Positions 1 to 7,845 are shown, numbered from the stretch's first letter. The stretch is 64,000 nt of DNA from Hyphomicrobiales bacterium (GCA_900471485.1 UCEU01000023.1:62001-126000); one strand, 5' to 3'. Translations and numbers: made by a program. Notes: generated by a model not told the origin, from the sequence alone.

Positions 1-2
1 CG

Positions 3-536
3 ACCTTCGTCACCTTCGGGCTGGCACCGTCGCTTCTCGAGGTCCTGCGCCAATACGGCGCCTCGCCGGCGCTTGCGCTGCAGCTCGGATCGGCACGCGG
101 CGTCATCGGCATTTCGGCGCGGGGCATGGACATGCTTCTCGGCAAGCGTGGCAGCCCGATCGTCAGCGCGACCATGGGTATCGGGCTGATGGTCACAAGC
201 TTCGCGCTGATCCTCGTCATCCCGCCCTCGACCTCTTTGCTGGTCGGCTTCATCCTGATTTACAGCTTCGGCTCAGGCGTGATGGCGGTCGCCCGCGCGC
301 TGCTGCCGCTGGCACTGTTTTCGCCGCGCGAATACGGACTGCAGGCGGCGCGCCTGTCGCTGCCGCAAAACATCGCCAACGCCATCGCCCCCGTCATCTT
401 CACCGCCCTCCTCGACCGCACAGGCGCCGGCACGGTAATGACCGTCTGCGGCCTGCTTGCGGCTATATCGCTGGGTTTCGTAACGACGCTCGCCACCCTC
501 ATCCGCCGCGCCCGGCCGGTTGTTCAGGTTGCGTGA
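3..536 (+). CDS. MFS transporter, C-terminal part (gene enters from the left)
   Basis: The window opens inside this gene; about 177 codons are readable from base 3 to a TGA at 534-536. The visible part alternates hydrophobic stretches with short polar or basic loops (four to five membrane spans) and ends in a short basic cytoplasmic tail, as in the last spans of a 12-helix major facilitator superfamily permease. The substrate cannot be inferred from this half. Its last 13 bases overlap the 3' end of the convergent DUF3168 gene, so the phage-type cluster stops abruptly against a normal transporter gene. Family assignment rests on overall hydropathy and composition, without a diagnostic motif. 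Confidence 0.75.
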   Translation, partial: TFVTFGLAPSLLEVLRQYGASPALALQLGSARGVIGISARGMDMLLGKRGSPIVSATMGIGLMVTSFALILVIPPSTSLLVGFILIYSFGSGVMAVARALLPLALFSPREYGLQAARLSLPQNIANAIAPVIFTALLDRTGAGTVMTVCGLLAAISLGFVTTLATLIRRARPVVQVA

Positions 537-943
537 ACCACCGCCTCCGTCACCGCCCTGAAGCGCATCTCGGCCACATGCTGCTTCGCCTTCGGCTGCC
601 GTCGTGACTGCGTCTGGCGATGCTGGAGGTTCACCAAGTGGTGGGTGGCGAGGTCGAGGCTGGCATCGTGCAGCAGCATACGGATGCGCTGGGCGATGTC
701 CTCGGCCAGTTTCCTGCCGCCTGCATCGGACCAGACTTCGAGCGTCAGCAGATGCTCCTCGCCCGCTTCGGTCGCCGTGGAATAATCGCTGCTGACGAGA
801 TCGGCGAGGACGATGCAGGGCAGCGAGCGGCCCGATACCAGGCGGTCGCGGATGCCGTCGGGGCCGATCTGCTGTGTCAGCTCGCCATCGGCGCTCAGCC
901 TGGCGCGGATCGCCGACAGGAGGTCATTGGCCGCGCTCGTCAT
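524..943 (-). CDS. DUF3168 protein, GTA g8-like tail-terminator/completion protein
   Basis: The 139-residue product has the usual length and N-terminal pattern of DUF3168 (helix DLLSAIRARL, then short strands such as LPCIVLAD and LLTLEVWSD). In HK97-like phages and gene transfer agents this family sits directly after the head-tail adaptor and acts at the head-tail or tail-terminator junction. Start chosen at 943 because AAAGGAG lies just upstream. It follows the connector and adaptor genes in the expected order. The next expected gene, the major tail protein, is absent: the convergent MFS gene overlaps its 3' end. Confidence 0.82.
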   Translation of the reverse strand: MTSAANDLLSAIRARLSADGELTQQIGPDGIRDRLVSGRSLPCIVLADLVSSDYSTATEAGEEHLLTLEVWSDAGGRKLAEDIAQRIRMLLHDASLDLATHHLVNLQHRQTQSRRQPKAKQHVAEMRFRAVTEAVVHAT

Positions 944-1085
944 GGCGGATCTCCTTTCGTCCTGATGTCACGCCGCGCGAGAGTTTTGACAACGCGGCGG
1001 CGAGATCGCGGAACGTGATACCAAGCGGGGTGACGGTAACGGTCGATACGGCCGGCCACGTATTTGCGGTTTGGTTCTCGCTCAT
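924..1085 (-). CDS. Small ORF (53 aa) overlapping adaptor and DUF3168 genes
   Basis: A short frame whose ATG (1085-1083) overlaps the TGA of the head-tail adaptor gene in an ATGA arrangement. It is preceded by GAGGAG about nine bases upstream and ends 20 bases inside the start of DUF3168. The product begins MSENQTANTWPAV and has a predicted helix FRDLAAALSKLSRG. Two-way overlap and a good ribosome-binding site suggest translational coupling within the packaging operon. I do not recognise the family. It could instead be a chance frame that merely fills the gap. Confidence 0.42.
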   Translation of the reverse strand: MSENQTANTWPAVSTVTVTPLGITFRDLAAALSKLSRGVTSGRKEIRHDERGQ

Positions 1086-1420
1086 CGACCCTGCTCCTCG
1101 CACAGGCAGACGAGATAGTTGCCACGCTCGTCCGGATCGCGCCAGGCGCGGATCGCAAACACGCGCGTGCCCTTGCGCAGCCGCATGCCGGCCCTGATAT
1201 CGTCGCGGAAGCGCAGCCAGATGCGGTGGGTCAGCGTGAAGACATCCGATCCCGCCTGTTCCTCGCTGAGCTCGCTCACCGGCTCGATGCGGGCCCAGAA
1301 CGAGGCGATTTCTGTGAAGGAGACCGCGGCGCCGCCCTGCCCGTCCTGCGTCTCGACCGGGGCGTCCAGCGCCAGCCGCGCCGTCATCTGGCCGGGGTCG
1401 AAGAAGACCGAGCGCATCAA
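1082..1420 (-). CDS. Phage head closure / head-tail adaptor protein (GTA g7-like)
   Basis: A 112-residue protein starting MMRSVFFDPGQMTARL. It has the typical head-tail joining pattern: a beta-rich protein with WARIEPVSELSEEQAG in the middle and a stretch WLRFRDDIRAGMRLR followed by FAIRAWRDPDERG, as in SPP1 gp16-like/HK97 gp7-like adaptors. The family closes the packaged capsid and joins it to the tail. Its start overlaps the stop of the upstream connector gene (ATGA at 1417-1420), and its stop overlaps the small ORF that follows. Position and length match GTA orfg7. Confidence 0.85.
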   Translation of the reverse strand: MMRSVFFDPGQMTARLALDAPVETQDGQGGAAVSFTEIASFWARIEPVSELSEEQAGSDVFTLTHRIWLRFRDDIRAGMRLRKGTRVFAIRAWRDPDERGNYLVCLCEEQGR

Positions 1421-1986
1421 AGCCTCCTGATCAGAAAGGGGGCGATCAGGCGGTCGTAACCTGGGGGAATATCAGCCGGCTGGTCCTCGACCGCGACCGT
1501 GCCCCGGAACGCGAACATCTGCGCCACATGCATCAGCATCGCCCGCTTCAGCGTATCCGGCACCTCGGCGCCGCTCTCCCCGAAGCCGGCGGTGAAGTCG
1601 ATCTCGATGCCGTTGATGGGCCGGCCGGCACTGATGGCGCGGCCGAGCATGAGGCGCGCCGGGCGGGCATGGCCGTCGAAGATGTGGCCGGTCAGCGGTA
1701 GAGCGAGCTCTTCACCCGAGGTGTCGTAAAGCGTCAGGCTTTCAATGGCTTGGACGGGACCTCTCGCGATCTGAATCACACCGTCTTCAGGAATTGAATC
1801 AATATAGAGGCGCCAGGTCTGGGTGATGAGGCTGAGGCCGGTTGCGCGCTCGAGATGTTCGCGGGCGGTGCGGATGAGGGAGGTGAGCAGCGTGTCTTCG
1901 TTTGCGTCGTCGAGGCGGAGGTGGGATTTGGTCTCGGCGAAGGTGATCGGTTCGGAGCTGGGTGGGGTGATGAGGGCGTAGGTCAT
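1417..1986 (-). CDS. Head-tail connector protein (gp6-like, GTA g6)
   Basis: Start chosen at the ATG at 1986 (MTYALITPPSSEPITFAE); the frame remains open upstream, but that part translates the palindromic repeat. The 189-residue product has the hallmark of the phage gp6 family: N-terminal ITFAETKSHLRL then DLLTSLIRTAREHLERATG-type helices, and a later GIEIDFTAGFGESGAEVP followed by LKRAMLMHVAQMF. These proteins form the ring under the portal. Downstream genes overlap it by four bases. The only structural oddity nearby is the repeat inserted between this gene and the capsid gene. Confidence 0.87.
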   Translation of the reverse strand: MTYALITPPSSEPITFAETKSHLRLDDANEDTLLTSLIRTAREHLERATGLSLITQTWRLYIDSIPEDGVIQIARGPVQAIESLTLYDTSGEELALPLTGHIFDGHARPARLMLGRAISAGRPINGIEIDFTAGFGESGAEVPDTLKRAMLMHVAQMFAFRGTVAVEDQPADIPPGYDRLIAPFLIRRL

Positions 1987-2058
1987 GGGTGGGGTTCCTG
2001 GTGGTGTGGTGAGGTGTGGTGAGTGGGGTGGGTGTCTGGGAGACGTTGTTCCGTGTGG

Positions 2059-2181
2059 CCCCCTCATCCGACCCTTCGGGCCACCTTCTCCCCGCGGGGG
2101 AGAAGGGAAGATGGAGCGAGCGGCCGGCCCCGAGTCTCTTCTCCCCCGCGGGGAGAAGGTGGCGGCAGCCGGATGAGGGGG
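2059..2181 (+). repeat. RIME-like palindromic intergenic element
   Basis: A 123-bp element ends in perfect 12-bp inverted repeats (CCCCCTCATCCG at 2059 and its complement ending at 2181). It holds two inner palindromes built on CCTTCTCCCCGC/GCGGGGAGAAGG. This is the arrangement of the rhizobial intergenic mosaic elements known from many rhizobia. It lies between the capsid and connector genes, inside what should be one late operon, so it would be transcribed and fold strongly. It explains apparent frames on both strands here. Confidence 0.85.
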
Positions 2182-2245
2182 CTCCGGGCACTGCGGCAAC
2201 CGCACGCGAGGCCGCCCGCCGCACCCGCACCGCCCCCTCACCCAC

Positions 2246-3502
2246 TCAGCTCACCGCAAACTTCACCAGCTTTATCGCCTCGAAGTTCTGCACCCCGCCG
2301 CCGACCCGCTTGGTCGTGTAAAACAGCACATACGGCTTGGCCGAATACGGGTCGCGCAGCACCCGCACGCCCGTGCGATCGACCACCAGATAGCCCGCAC
2401 GGAAATCCCCGAAGGCGATGGCCATCGCATTGGCGGCGATGTCGGGCATGTCCTCAGCCTCGACGACGGGGAAGCCGACGAGCGAGGCGGCTTCGCCTGC
2501 CGTTGCCGGAGGCTGCCAGAGGTAGCGGCCTTCGGCGTCCTTCAGCTTGCGCACTTCGGCCTGGGTCTTGCGGTTCATCACGAAGTTGGCGTTCTGGCGG
2601 TGGCCCGCCTTCAGCGAGTAGATCGTGTCGATCAGCGTGTCGGAGGCCCCGGTCGCCTTGAAGCCGCCGGCGGCGCCGGTGGCGATGTAGCCGAGATTGC
2701 CCCAGCTCCAGGCGCTGTCGGCAACGGCCGTGTAGGCGAGCAGACCCTTGGGCTTGTTGATGCCGTCGCCGGCGACGAAGGCGGCGCCTTCCTGTTCTGC
2801 GAAGACAGTGTCGACCTCGCTCGAAATCCAGGCCTCGATATCGACGGCGGCATCGTCGAGCAGCGCCTGGGTGGCGGCCGGCATGGCGTAGAGTTCCATT
2901 GTGGGGAAGCTCAACTCGGCAAGCTGGGCGCCTGATGTCTGCGGCCGCGCCGCCGTTTCGGCCACCCAGCCGGACGCCATACCGGAGATCGCAAACGGCT
3001 TCTTCAGCACAGCACCCGAGACCTGGCGCACCGTCGCGATCGAGCGGATCGGCGACACGACGGAGAGGCGGCGGCCGATGGCGCTGTCGGTCTCGTCGGG
3101 CACGAGATAGCCGCCATCGGCGCCGGAGCCCGAGGACATCGCCTTGGCCTCGATCTCGCGCAGGCCGGCCTCGTCGCCGCGGCGGATGTACTGCTCGAAG
3201 GCCTGCTTGTGCTCGGTGATCTCACCGCTGGCGGGATGATTGTGGCCGAGCGGCGGGCGGGCCTTTTTCAGCGCCAGCTGGTCCAGCACCTTCTTCTGCT
3301 CGTCCATGGCGCGGCTGATGCGGTCCATCTTGTCGCGGGTGACGACATCCGACGTCAGCTTCTGCTCGATCTCGCCGAGCCTGGCATCGTTGGTTTCCTT
3401 GAAGGCCTCGAAGGCTTCCATGAATTCGTCGAAGGCGGCGGTCATTTCCGGCGCGGCCTTGATTTCGGGGGCAGTTTTCTCGGCAATCTGCATGTTGGTC
3501 AT
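2246..3502 (-). CDS. HK97-family major capsid protein (GTA g5-like)
   Basis: The 418-residue product is a full-length HK97-fold major capsid precursor. Residues 20-100 form a charged coiled-coil scaffold (delta) domain (DEFMEAFEAFKETNDARLGEIEQKL), followed by the mature shell beginning near the KAMSSGSGADGGYLVPDE segment. The body carries typical pieces such as FAEQEGAAFVAGDGINKPKG, NFVMNRKTQAEVRKLKD and GFPVVEAEDMP, and a C-terminal KRVGGGVQNFEAIKLVKF. Maturation is expected by the protease encoded just upstream. AAAGGATG precedes the ATG. The reading frame is intact, with no sign of decay. Confidence 0.95.
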   Translation of the reverse strand: MTNMQIAEKTAPEIKAAPEMTAAFDEFMEAFEAFKETNDARLGEIEQKLTSDVVTRDKMDRISRAMDEQKKVLDQLALKKARPPLGHNHPASGEITEHKQAFEQYIRRGDEAGLREIEAKAMSSGSGADGGYLVPDETDSAIGRRLSVVSPIRSIATVRQVSGAVLKKPFAISGMASGWVAETAARPQTSGAQLAELSFPTMELYAMPAATQALLDDAAVDIEAWISSEVDTVFAEQEGAAFVAGDGINKPKGLLAYTAVADSAWSWGNLGYIATGAAGGFKATGASDTLIDTIYSLKAGHRQNANFVMNRKTQAEVRKLKDAEGRYLWQPPATAGEAASLVGFPVVEAEDMPDIAANAMAIAFGDFRAGYLVVDRTGVRVLRDPYSAKPYVLFYTTKRVGGGVQNFEAIKLVKFAVS

Positions 3503-3527
3503 TGCGGGATCATCCTTTGTGAAGGGT

Positions 3528-4136
3528 CTACTTGAAGGCGTCTTGCAGCATCATCCGCGCGGCCCGGCGCATGGCGCGGACGAGCTCGGTCTCCTTGTCG
3601 CGGAACCACCGCGCATTCTTGATGTTCTGCACGCGGGCGGACGGCAGCATTGGGAAGGTCACCACCGAGATCTCCCAGAGGTCGGCCTCGAGGATACGGC
3701 GCACGCCGGACTTGGCGTCGGTCTTGGCGCGGACGGTGCGAAAGCCGATCGACAGGCCATCGAGCGCGCCGTTCTTCAAAAGCTGGTGCACCTCACGGGC
3801 GCGGCTGACGCCTTCCGCCAGCACACCCTCGACATAGAGCCCGCGGCTATCCTCGCGGATCGTCTTCCAGGCGCCGATCGGCTCGGCCGGATCATGCTGG
3901 AAGAGCATGCGCACGCCACCGGCACCGCGTGTCTTCAGCGAACGCAGAAAGGCGCCGCGCTCGATCGCATCCTTGCCGAGATCGACCTCGCCGAAGACGC
4001 TGGCATAGCCGGAAAAAGTGCCGTCGCGGCTGAGGCCACGCAGCTCCAGATTGGCGAACTTGCGCGTATCCGCGCCGGGAATGGCCCGGGTGGACAAGCG
4101 CGTGGGAGATCGCGCCAGCGCGCGGCTTGCGGTCAT
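3528..4136 (-). CDS. HK97-family prohead protease (GTA g4-like)
   Basis: A serine protease of family S78 that trims the capsid scaffold domain. Visible marks are LRGLSRDGTFSGYASVFGEVD near the N-terminus, the histidine region FQHDPAEPIG and the serine region GALDGLSIGFRT, in the order His then Ser known for this family. The 202-residue length is normal. Two ATGs lie at 4142 and 4136; I chose 4136 (MTASRALAR) because GAGGAG is seven bases upstream of it. The gene precedes the capsid gene by 25 bases, the usual late-operon arrangement. Confidence 0.93.
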   Translation of the reverse strand: MTASRALARSPTRLSTRAIPGADTRKFANLELRGLSRDGTFSGYASVFGEVDLGKDAIERGAFLRSLKTRGAGGVRMLFQHDPAEPIGAWKTIREDSRGLYVEGVLAEGVSRAREVHQLLKNGALDGLSIGFRTVRAKTDAKSGVRRILEADLWEISVVTFPMLPSARVQNIKNARWFRDKETELVRAMRRAARMMLQDAFK

Positions 4137-4174
4137 GATCATGCTCCTCGTTTCACGGTTTTGTGGCCGGTGCC

Positions 4175-4492
4175 TTACCGGTTACGGGCGCCGTATCGGC
4201 CGGCGATGCGCTGGAGAATGCCGAGGCCCCACCAGGCGCAGAGGCTGGCGGCGGCCGAGCCCGACAGCATCACTTCGACAGCAGAGAGCCGGTCGACCAA
4301 ATCCAGCCGCTCGGCGATCCAGATCCCCGTCGGGCCGCCAAAGACGATGCCGCAGGAAAGCCCGGTGAAAAACCGGCTTGCCGCCTCGCGCCGGCTCTTC
4401 GGCAAGAGATAGATCAGCGACACGGCGGCACCCGCCGACGCGCCCAGCGCCCTGGTCGCCCAGAGGCCGGTATCGTTGGAGAAATCGGCCAT
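4175..4492 (-). CDS. DUF6107 family small membrane protein (GTA g3.5 position)
   Basis: Start taken at MADFSNDTGLWATRALG (4492); longer in-frame starts translate unlikely proline/histidine-rich sequence. The 105-residue product has two or three hydrophobic stretches (GASAGAAVSLIYLLP, FFTGLSCGIVFGGPTGIW, VMLSGSAAASLCAWWGLG). In rhizobial GTA-like clusters a protein of this kind sits between portal and protease. Here it is next to the protease but separated from the portal by about 2.2 kb of unrelated genes. I know no experimentally defined function; a membrane or lysis-related role is only a guess. Confidence 0.72.
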   Translation of the reverse strand: MADFSNDTGLWATRALGASAGAAVSLIYLLPKSRREAASRFFTGLSCGIVFGGPTGIWIAERLDLVDRLSAVEVMLSGSAAASLCAWWGLGILQRIAGRYGARNR

Positions 4493-4698
4493 TGGTTTGG
4501 GCCTTTGTGGTGGGGTGTGGGGGTGCGCGAGGCGCACGTCTTCCGCCGCAGCGATGCGGCGGCCGGTTCAATTCTGCTGTCTTTTGAGTCTGTTGCGGAT
4601 AGCCGTTCTAAGATTGAGTCCGGCGGTTCACACGATGAATCAATTGCCGATGAGATCGGCCCAACGAGGCTCAAAACCCGCGCGGTACTCGTGACGCG

Positions 4699-5007
4699 TC
4701 AGTCGCTCTCGTCGAGCCCGTCGTCCTTGTCCAGCTGCTCGCGCTGTCTGCCATGGGTGATGTCGGAGACCATGATGGCATCGCGGCCGATGCGGTAGGT
4801 GATGATATAGGGGCCGACGACCAGCTGGAGGCGTCCCGTTAACATGGGTACGGGAGCGCCAACTTGGGGATAGGCGGCAAGCCTTCTGATGCCGCTGTGG
4901 ATTCGCGCCATGGCGGCGTCGGCAGCGCGGGAATTGAACGCGCTCAGATAGCCATATTCGTGGCTGAGATAGTCCGCGGCATCCTTGGAAAGAATGACCT
5001 TCATCAT
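4699..5007 (-). CDS. Type II toxin of the RelE/ParE superfamily
   Basis: A 102-residue protein with the ParE/RelE fold pattern: N-terminal VILSKDAADYLSHEYGYLS helix, ARIHSGIRRLAAYPQVGAPV in the middle, and C-terminal strands LQLVVGPYIITYRIGRDAIMVSDITHGRQ. The family inhibits gyrase (ParE) or cleaves ribosome-bound mRNA (RelE); sequence alone does not decide which. Its start overlaps the antitoxin stop by four bases, giving antitoxin-toxin order. The pair sits inside the interrupted GTA cluster, where it could stabilise the locus by addiction. Confidence 0.85.
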   Translation of the reverse strand: MMKVILSKDAADYLSHEYGYLSAFNSRAADAAMARIHSGIRRLAAYPQVGAPVPMLTGRLQLVVGPYIITYRIGRDAIMVSDITHGRQREQLDKDDGLDESD

Positions 5008-5264
5008 GCCGCGTCATCTCTGGGAGAAGAGGTCAGTTCCCGCATGAACTCCTCGAAATCGACGGTCTCGCCATTGCGGATCTGCTCTTCGCCCTTCAGC
5101 GTCTGCAGAACATCATTCCCCTCTTCCATCAGATAGTATTTCAGCGCCCGGACGATGACCCAGCTGCGGCTGCGATCGGTGGCCTTGGCGATGGTCTCGA
5201 TGTCCTTCAACATGTCTTCTGGAATGCGCAGGGCAATCGGGTCGGAGAGAACGGGCTTGGTCAT
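5004..5264 (-). CDS. Ribbon-helix-helix antitoxin (ParD/CopG type)
   Basis: Start set at MTKPVLSDPIALRIPEDM (5264); upstream in-frame sequence translates the promoter region. The 86-residue protein begins with an RHH DNA-binding domain (IALRIPEDMLKDIETIAKATDRSRSWVIVRALKYYL, seen here in parts) and ends with an acidic toxin-binding tail (NGETVDFEEFMRELTSS). RHH antitoxins repress their own operon, and an almost perfect palindrome lies 15 bases upstream of this start. The toxin gene follows with a four-base overlap. Confidence 0.85.
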   Translation of the reverse strand: MTKPVLSDPIALRIPEDMLKDIETIAKATDRSRSWVIVRALKYYLMEEGNDVLQTLKGEEQIRNGETVDFEEFMRELTSSPRDDAA

Positions 5265-5278
5265 CGGCTGGCTCCTCG

Positions 5279-5303
5279 ATTTGTAATACGGTGTATAACA
5301 AAT
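5279..5303 (-). promoter_or_regulatory. Palindromic operator upstream of the ParDE-type pair
   Basis: Two 11-bp arms, ATTTGTAATAC and GTATAACAAAT, are complementary except at one position and are separated by GGT. The site lies just upstream of the antitoxin ATG, where an autoregulated RHH antitoxin would bind. TATAC in the arm may double as a -10 element. The neighbouring AlkB gene ends 14 bases away, so the promoter is confined to this gap. Confidence 0.65.
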
Positions 5304-5316
5304 TTCCGAGCTGGCC

Positions 5317-5904
5317 TCAACGTTGCCCCTCACCCGTCGTCCTCACCACATTACGAAACGTCAGCGATATCCGCCGTCCGCGTGGGCGCTTCTCGCCGTC
5401 GACGATATCGGCAACCCGCGCTGGAATCTCATGTGTCCATTCATAGCGCGCCTGGCCATCCATTTTCAGCAGCGAACGCGGCTCCAGCGTCAACGTCCGT
5501 TTCTCGCCGGTGGCGGGATGGCGGAAGATCATCTCGCAGGGTGACAGCAGGCTGAGCGAGGCGATGTTGTCGCCGAAACAGGGGACGCAATCGACGTGGG
5601 CGGTGATCCCCTGGCCCGGATGATACTCGTTGGCGATGACCTGATCGGGCGGATGCGGGAAGTGCCCCGCCGAGACTAGGCGACCGACCACATCCTTGAG
5701 CCAACCCGGCAAAAGCCCGAGATAGGCATCACCGGTCACCGCCCGCGCCCGATAATCATAGCGGTATCCGAAATGCTGGACGCGGCGTTTCAAGGTTTCG
5801 TCCCAAAGCGATCCATCCAGCGCCGCGACGAGCGCAGTAGCTATCTGCTCGGAGATGAAATCCGGCTGGTATGTCAGACCGTCGGGAAGCAATGCGGCCA
5901 TCAT
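5317..5904 (-). CDS. AlkB-like 2-oxoglutarate/Fe(II) dioxygenase
   Basis: A 195-residue 2OG-Fe(II) oxygenase of the AlkB family, which demethylates alkylated DNA or RNA bases. The iron ligands are visible: H103 and D105 in TAHVDCVPCFG and H158 in EWTHEIPAR. The 2-oxoglutarate-binding RxSxTxR signature is R178-x-S180-x-T182-x-R184 (RRISLTFR). NEYHPGQGI before the HxD matches the nucleotide-recognition lid region. It is short like the eukaryotic ALKBH and alphaproteobacterial AlkB-like forms and lacks the Ada neighbour usual for repair operons. It lies between portal and head-maturation genes of the GTA cluster, an odd place that suggests insertion. Confidence 0.9.
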   Translation of the reverse strand: MMAALLPDGLTYQPDFISEQIATALVAALDGSLWDETLKRRVQHFGYRYDYRARAVTGDAYLGLLPGWLKDVVGRLVSAGHFPHPPDQVIANEYHPGQGITAHVDCVPCFGDNIASLSLLSPCEMIFRHPATGEKRTLTLEPRSLLKMDGQARYEWTHEIPARVADIVDGEKRPRGRRISLTFRNVVRTTGEGQR

Positions 5905-5990
5905 TCCAACTTACCCTTTCAGGTGGCATGTCACGAACACGTTCCATTTTGCTCTCGCGAATAGCGCTCAGACTTGGCCTGACAGGATTG

Positions 5991-6704
5991 CTAATCATCA
6001 ACCCGCACTTGGCCACCTTCGATCACCACATGAGGGCCCTCAAGCTCGACAAAGCGCCAATCCTCGGCAAGCGAGCCGTCAGGGAAAATCTGGAGGCGAT
6101 AGTCGCCAGATAGGAGCACATCAGCCCCGCCAAAGTCGTCGGCGTGAGCCGCGAGAACGACGAGTTGGTCGGTCACGTTGACGAAGGACCTCGTCACCTC
6201 ATCGTAGCCCTTCAGCAGCGTTTCCGTCCTGACGAACTGCAGATTCCCCGACCGGGGATCGCCGTGATCTACGTCGTCACCTTCGGTAGCACCCAGAAAG
6301 CGATCGGATGTTCCCGTGACGATCGTGTTGTTGGAAACGATACGCCAAGGGCATTGAACATGCAGCGCATAGGCACCGACCGTTCCTCGGCCTGACGGAT
6401 GCGGTCGAATGTCTCCGAAATGGAAGACCTTCATGTCCGCAGCGTTTCGGACAATGCTCAGCGGCAATCCAATAAGTGAGTTGAGGCAGCTTTGCAGACG
6501 CGTGCGGCTGTCGTTGTTAGTGATCAAGATGGCTGCCAAATGAGAGATCGATGGAATTTTGGCGAACCATTGCACAGGATAAAGTTGAAATCCACCGGCA
6601 TTCACAATGCAGGAATGCACCCGTTCGCTGGTTTGCGCCGGGTATTCAGGAAGGCGCCAATTAACGCCCCCCTCAATACCCCACCGCCTGCCGCTTCTCC
6701 TCAT
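5991..6704 (-). CDS. Conserved-looking hypothetical protein
   Basis: An intact frame of up to 237 codons. The likely conserved core begins around residue 65 (SCLNSLIGLPLSIVRNAADM) and includes GDIRPHPSGRGTVGAYALH and CPWRIV, then SLAEDWRFVELEGPHVVIEG near the end. The first 40 or so residues overlap the portal 3' end and are compositionally odd, so translation may start later, for instance at a GTG at 6575. The region is less GC-rich than the portal gene. I do not recognise a family with certainty. It has no signal peptide or membrane span. Confidence 0.6.
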   Translation of the reverse strand: MRRSGRRWGIEGGVNWRLPEYPAQTSERVHSCIVNAGGFQLYPVQWFAKIPSISHLAAILITNNDSRTRLQSCLNSLIGLPLSIVRNAADMKVFHFGDIRPHPSGRGTVGAYALHVQCPWRIVSNNTIVTGTSDRFLGATEGDDVDHGDPRSGNLQFVRTETLLKGYDEVTRSFVNVTDQLVVLAAHADDFGGADVLLSGDYRLQIFPDGSLAEDWRFVELEGPHVVIEGGQVRVDD

Positions 6705-7845
6705 CCGTCAGAAACGCCGCCTCGCCCACCCGCTTCCAGAGCTCGCCGCGCTCGGCCGAGAGACCCGCGACCTTGTCGAGATCCGGCTCCAGCCGCAGCC
6801 CGTCGCCATAGCCTGCCGCCGCCCAGGACGACAGCGTCGCCAGCGTGCGGGTCAGCATGGGCAGCACCGTCAGGCGATAGAAGGCGCGGTTGGCTTCCTG
6901 GTAGTTGGCGTAGGTGTTGTCGCCGGGGATGCCGAGCAGCATGGGGGGTACGCCGAAGGCGAGTGCGATGTCGCGGGCAGCGCCATTGCGGGCTTCGACG
7001 AAGTCCATGTCCTTGGGCGATAGGCCCATGGATTTCCAGTCGAGCCCGCCTTCGAGCAGCAGCGGCCGGCCGGCGCGCATCGGGCCGGAATAGCCCTCGT
7101 CGAGCTCCTGCTTCAGCCGTTCATATTGGTCCGGCGAGAGATTGCCGCCTTCCCTGGGCTGGTAGACGAGCGCGCCGGAGGGGCGCGCGGAATTATCCAG
7201 CAGCGCCTTGTTCCAGGTGGCCGCCGCATTGGAGAGATCGAGCGCCACCTGGGCTGCCGCCAGCGGCGGAAAGCCGAGATGATCGTCGAGCGGATGGAAG
7301 AGTTTCAGGTGCAGCAGGCCAAGCCCGTCGGCCTCGACGGGAAAGCGGCGGACGAGGCCGCCGGCGCGGTAGTCATAGGCCTCCGGCCAGCCGTCCCGGC
7401 CCTCGACGATGCCGATACGGTCGGGGCGCAGCAGATGCAGTTCGCGCAGCGCGCCGCCGATCTCGACCGGCTCGACATAGGCGTTGCCCGACAGCAGCAG
7501 ATGGCCATAGAGCGCCTCGAAGAAATCGGGGCCGCTCATGCGGGCGTTCGGCTGGCGCAGCAGGGCAAGCAGCGGGTGATCGGGTCGCTCGCGATCCTGT
7601 TCGTAGATCAGCAACGGCACGCAGGCGGCGGCCTCCGAGACCATTCTCACGCAGCGATGCGCGACCGGGTTACGCATGAAGCCCTCGCGGGACAGCGATG
7701 CGTAGGAGCGGCCGGTCCAGCTCGCCCTGCCCTCCGATGTCAGCGACATTAAGGTGGCGGCCTTGCGTTCAGGTAGGGCCTGATGGGCGGGCACGGCTGT
7801 GCGGCCCGCCGCGGAGCCCCACGGCAGGATAGATCGAAGGTTCAT
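6673..7845 (-). CDS. Phage portal protein (HK97 family, GTA g3-like)
   Basis: The 390-residue product (start MNLRSILPWG at 7845) is a full-length HK97-family portal, the dodecameric channel through which DNA enters the capsid. Typical segments in order are NPVAHRCVRMVSEAAACVPL, HPLLALLRQPN, FFEALYGHLLLSGNAYVE, HLKLFHPLDDHLGFPPL, a stem region with FVEARNGAARDIALAFGVPP and the clamp segment NTYANYQEANRAFYRLTVLP. It is far from its usual terminase neighbour: roughly 5.8 kb with eight other genes lies between them. Confidence 0.94.
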   Translation of the reverse strand: MNLRSILPWGSAAGRTAVPAHQALPERKAATLMSLTSEGRASWTGRSYASLSREGFMRNPVAHRCVRMVSEAAACVPLLIYEQDRERPDHPLLALLRQPNARMSGPDFFEALYGHLLLSGNAYVEPVEIGGALRELHLLRPDRIGIVEGRDGWPEAYDYRAGGLVRRFPVEADGLGLLHLKLFHPLDDHLGFPPLAAAQVALDLSNAAATWNKALLDNSARPSGALVYQPREGGNLSPDQYERLKQELDEGYSGPMRAGRPLLLEGGLDWKSMGLSPKDMDFVEARNGAARDIALAFGVPPMLLGIPGDNTYANYQEANRAFYRLTVLPMLTRTLATLSSWAAAGYGDGLRLEPDLDKVAGLSAERGELWKRVGEAAFLTDEEKRQAVGY

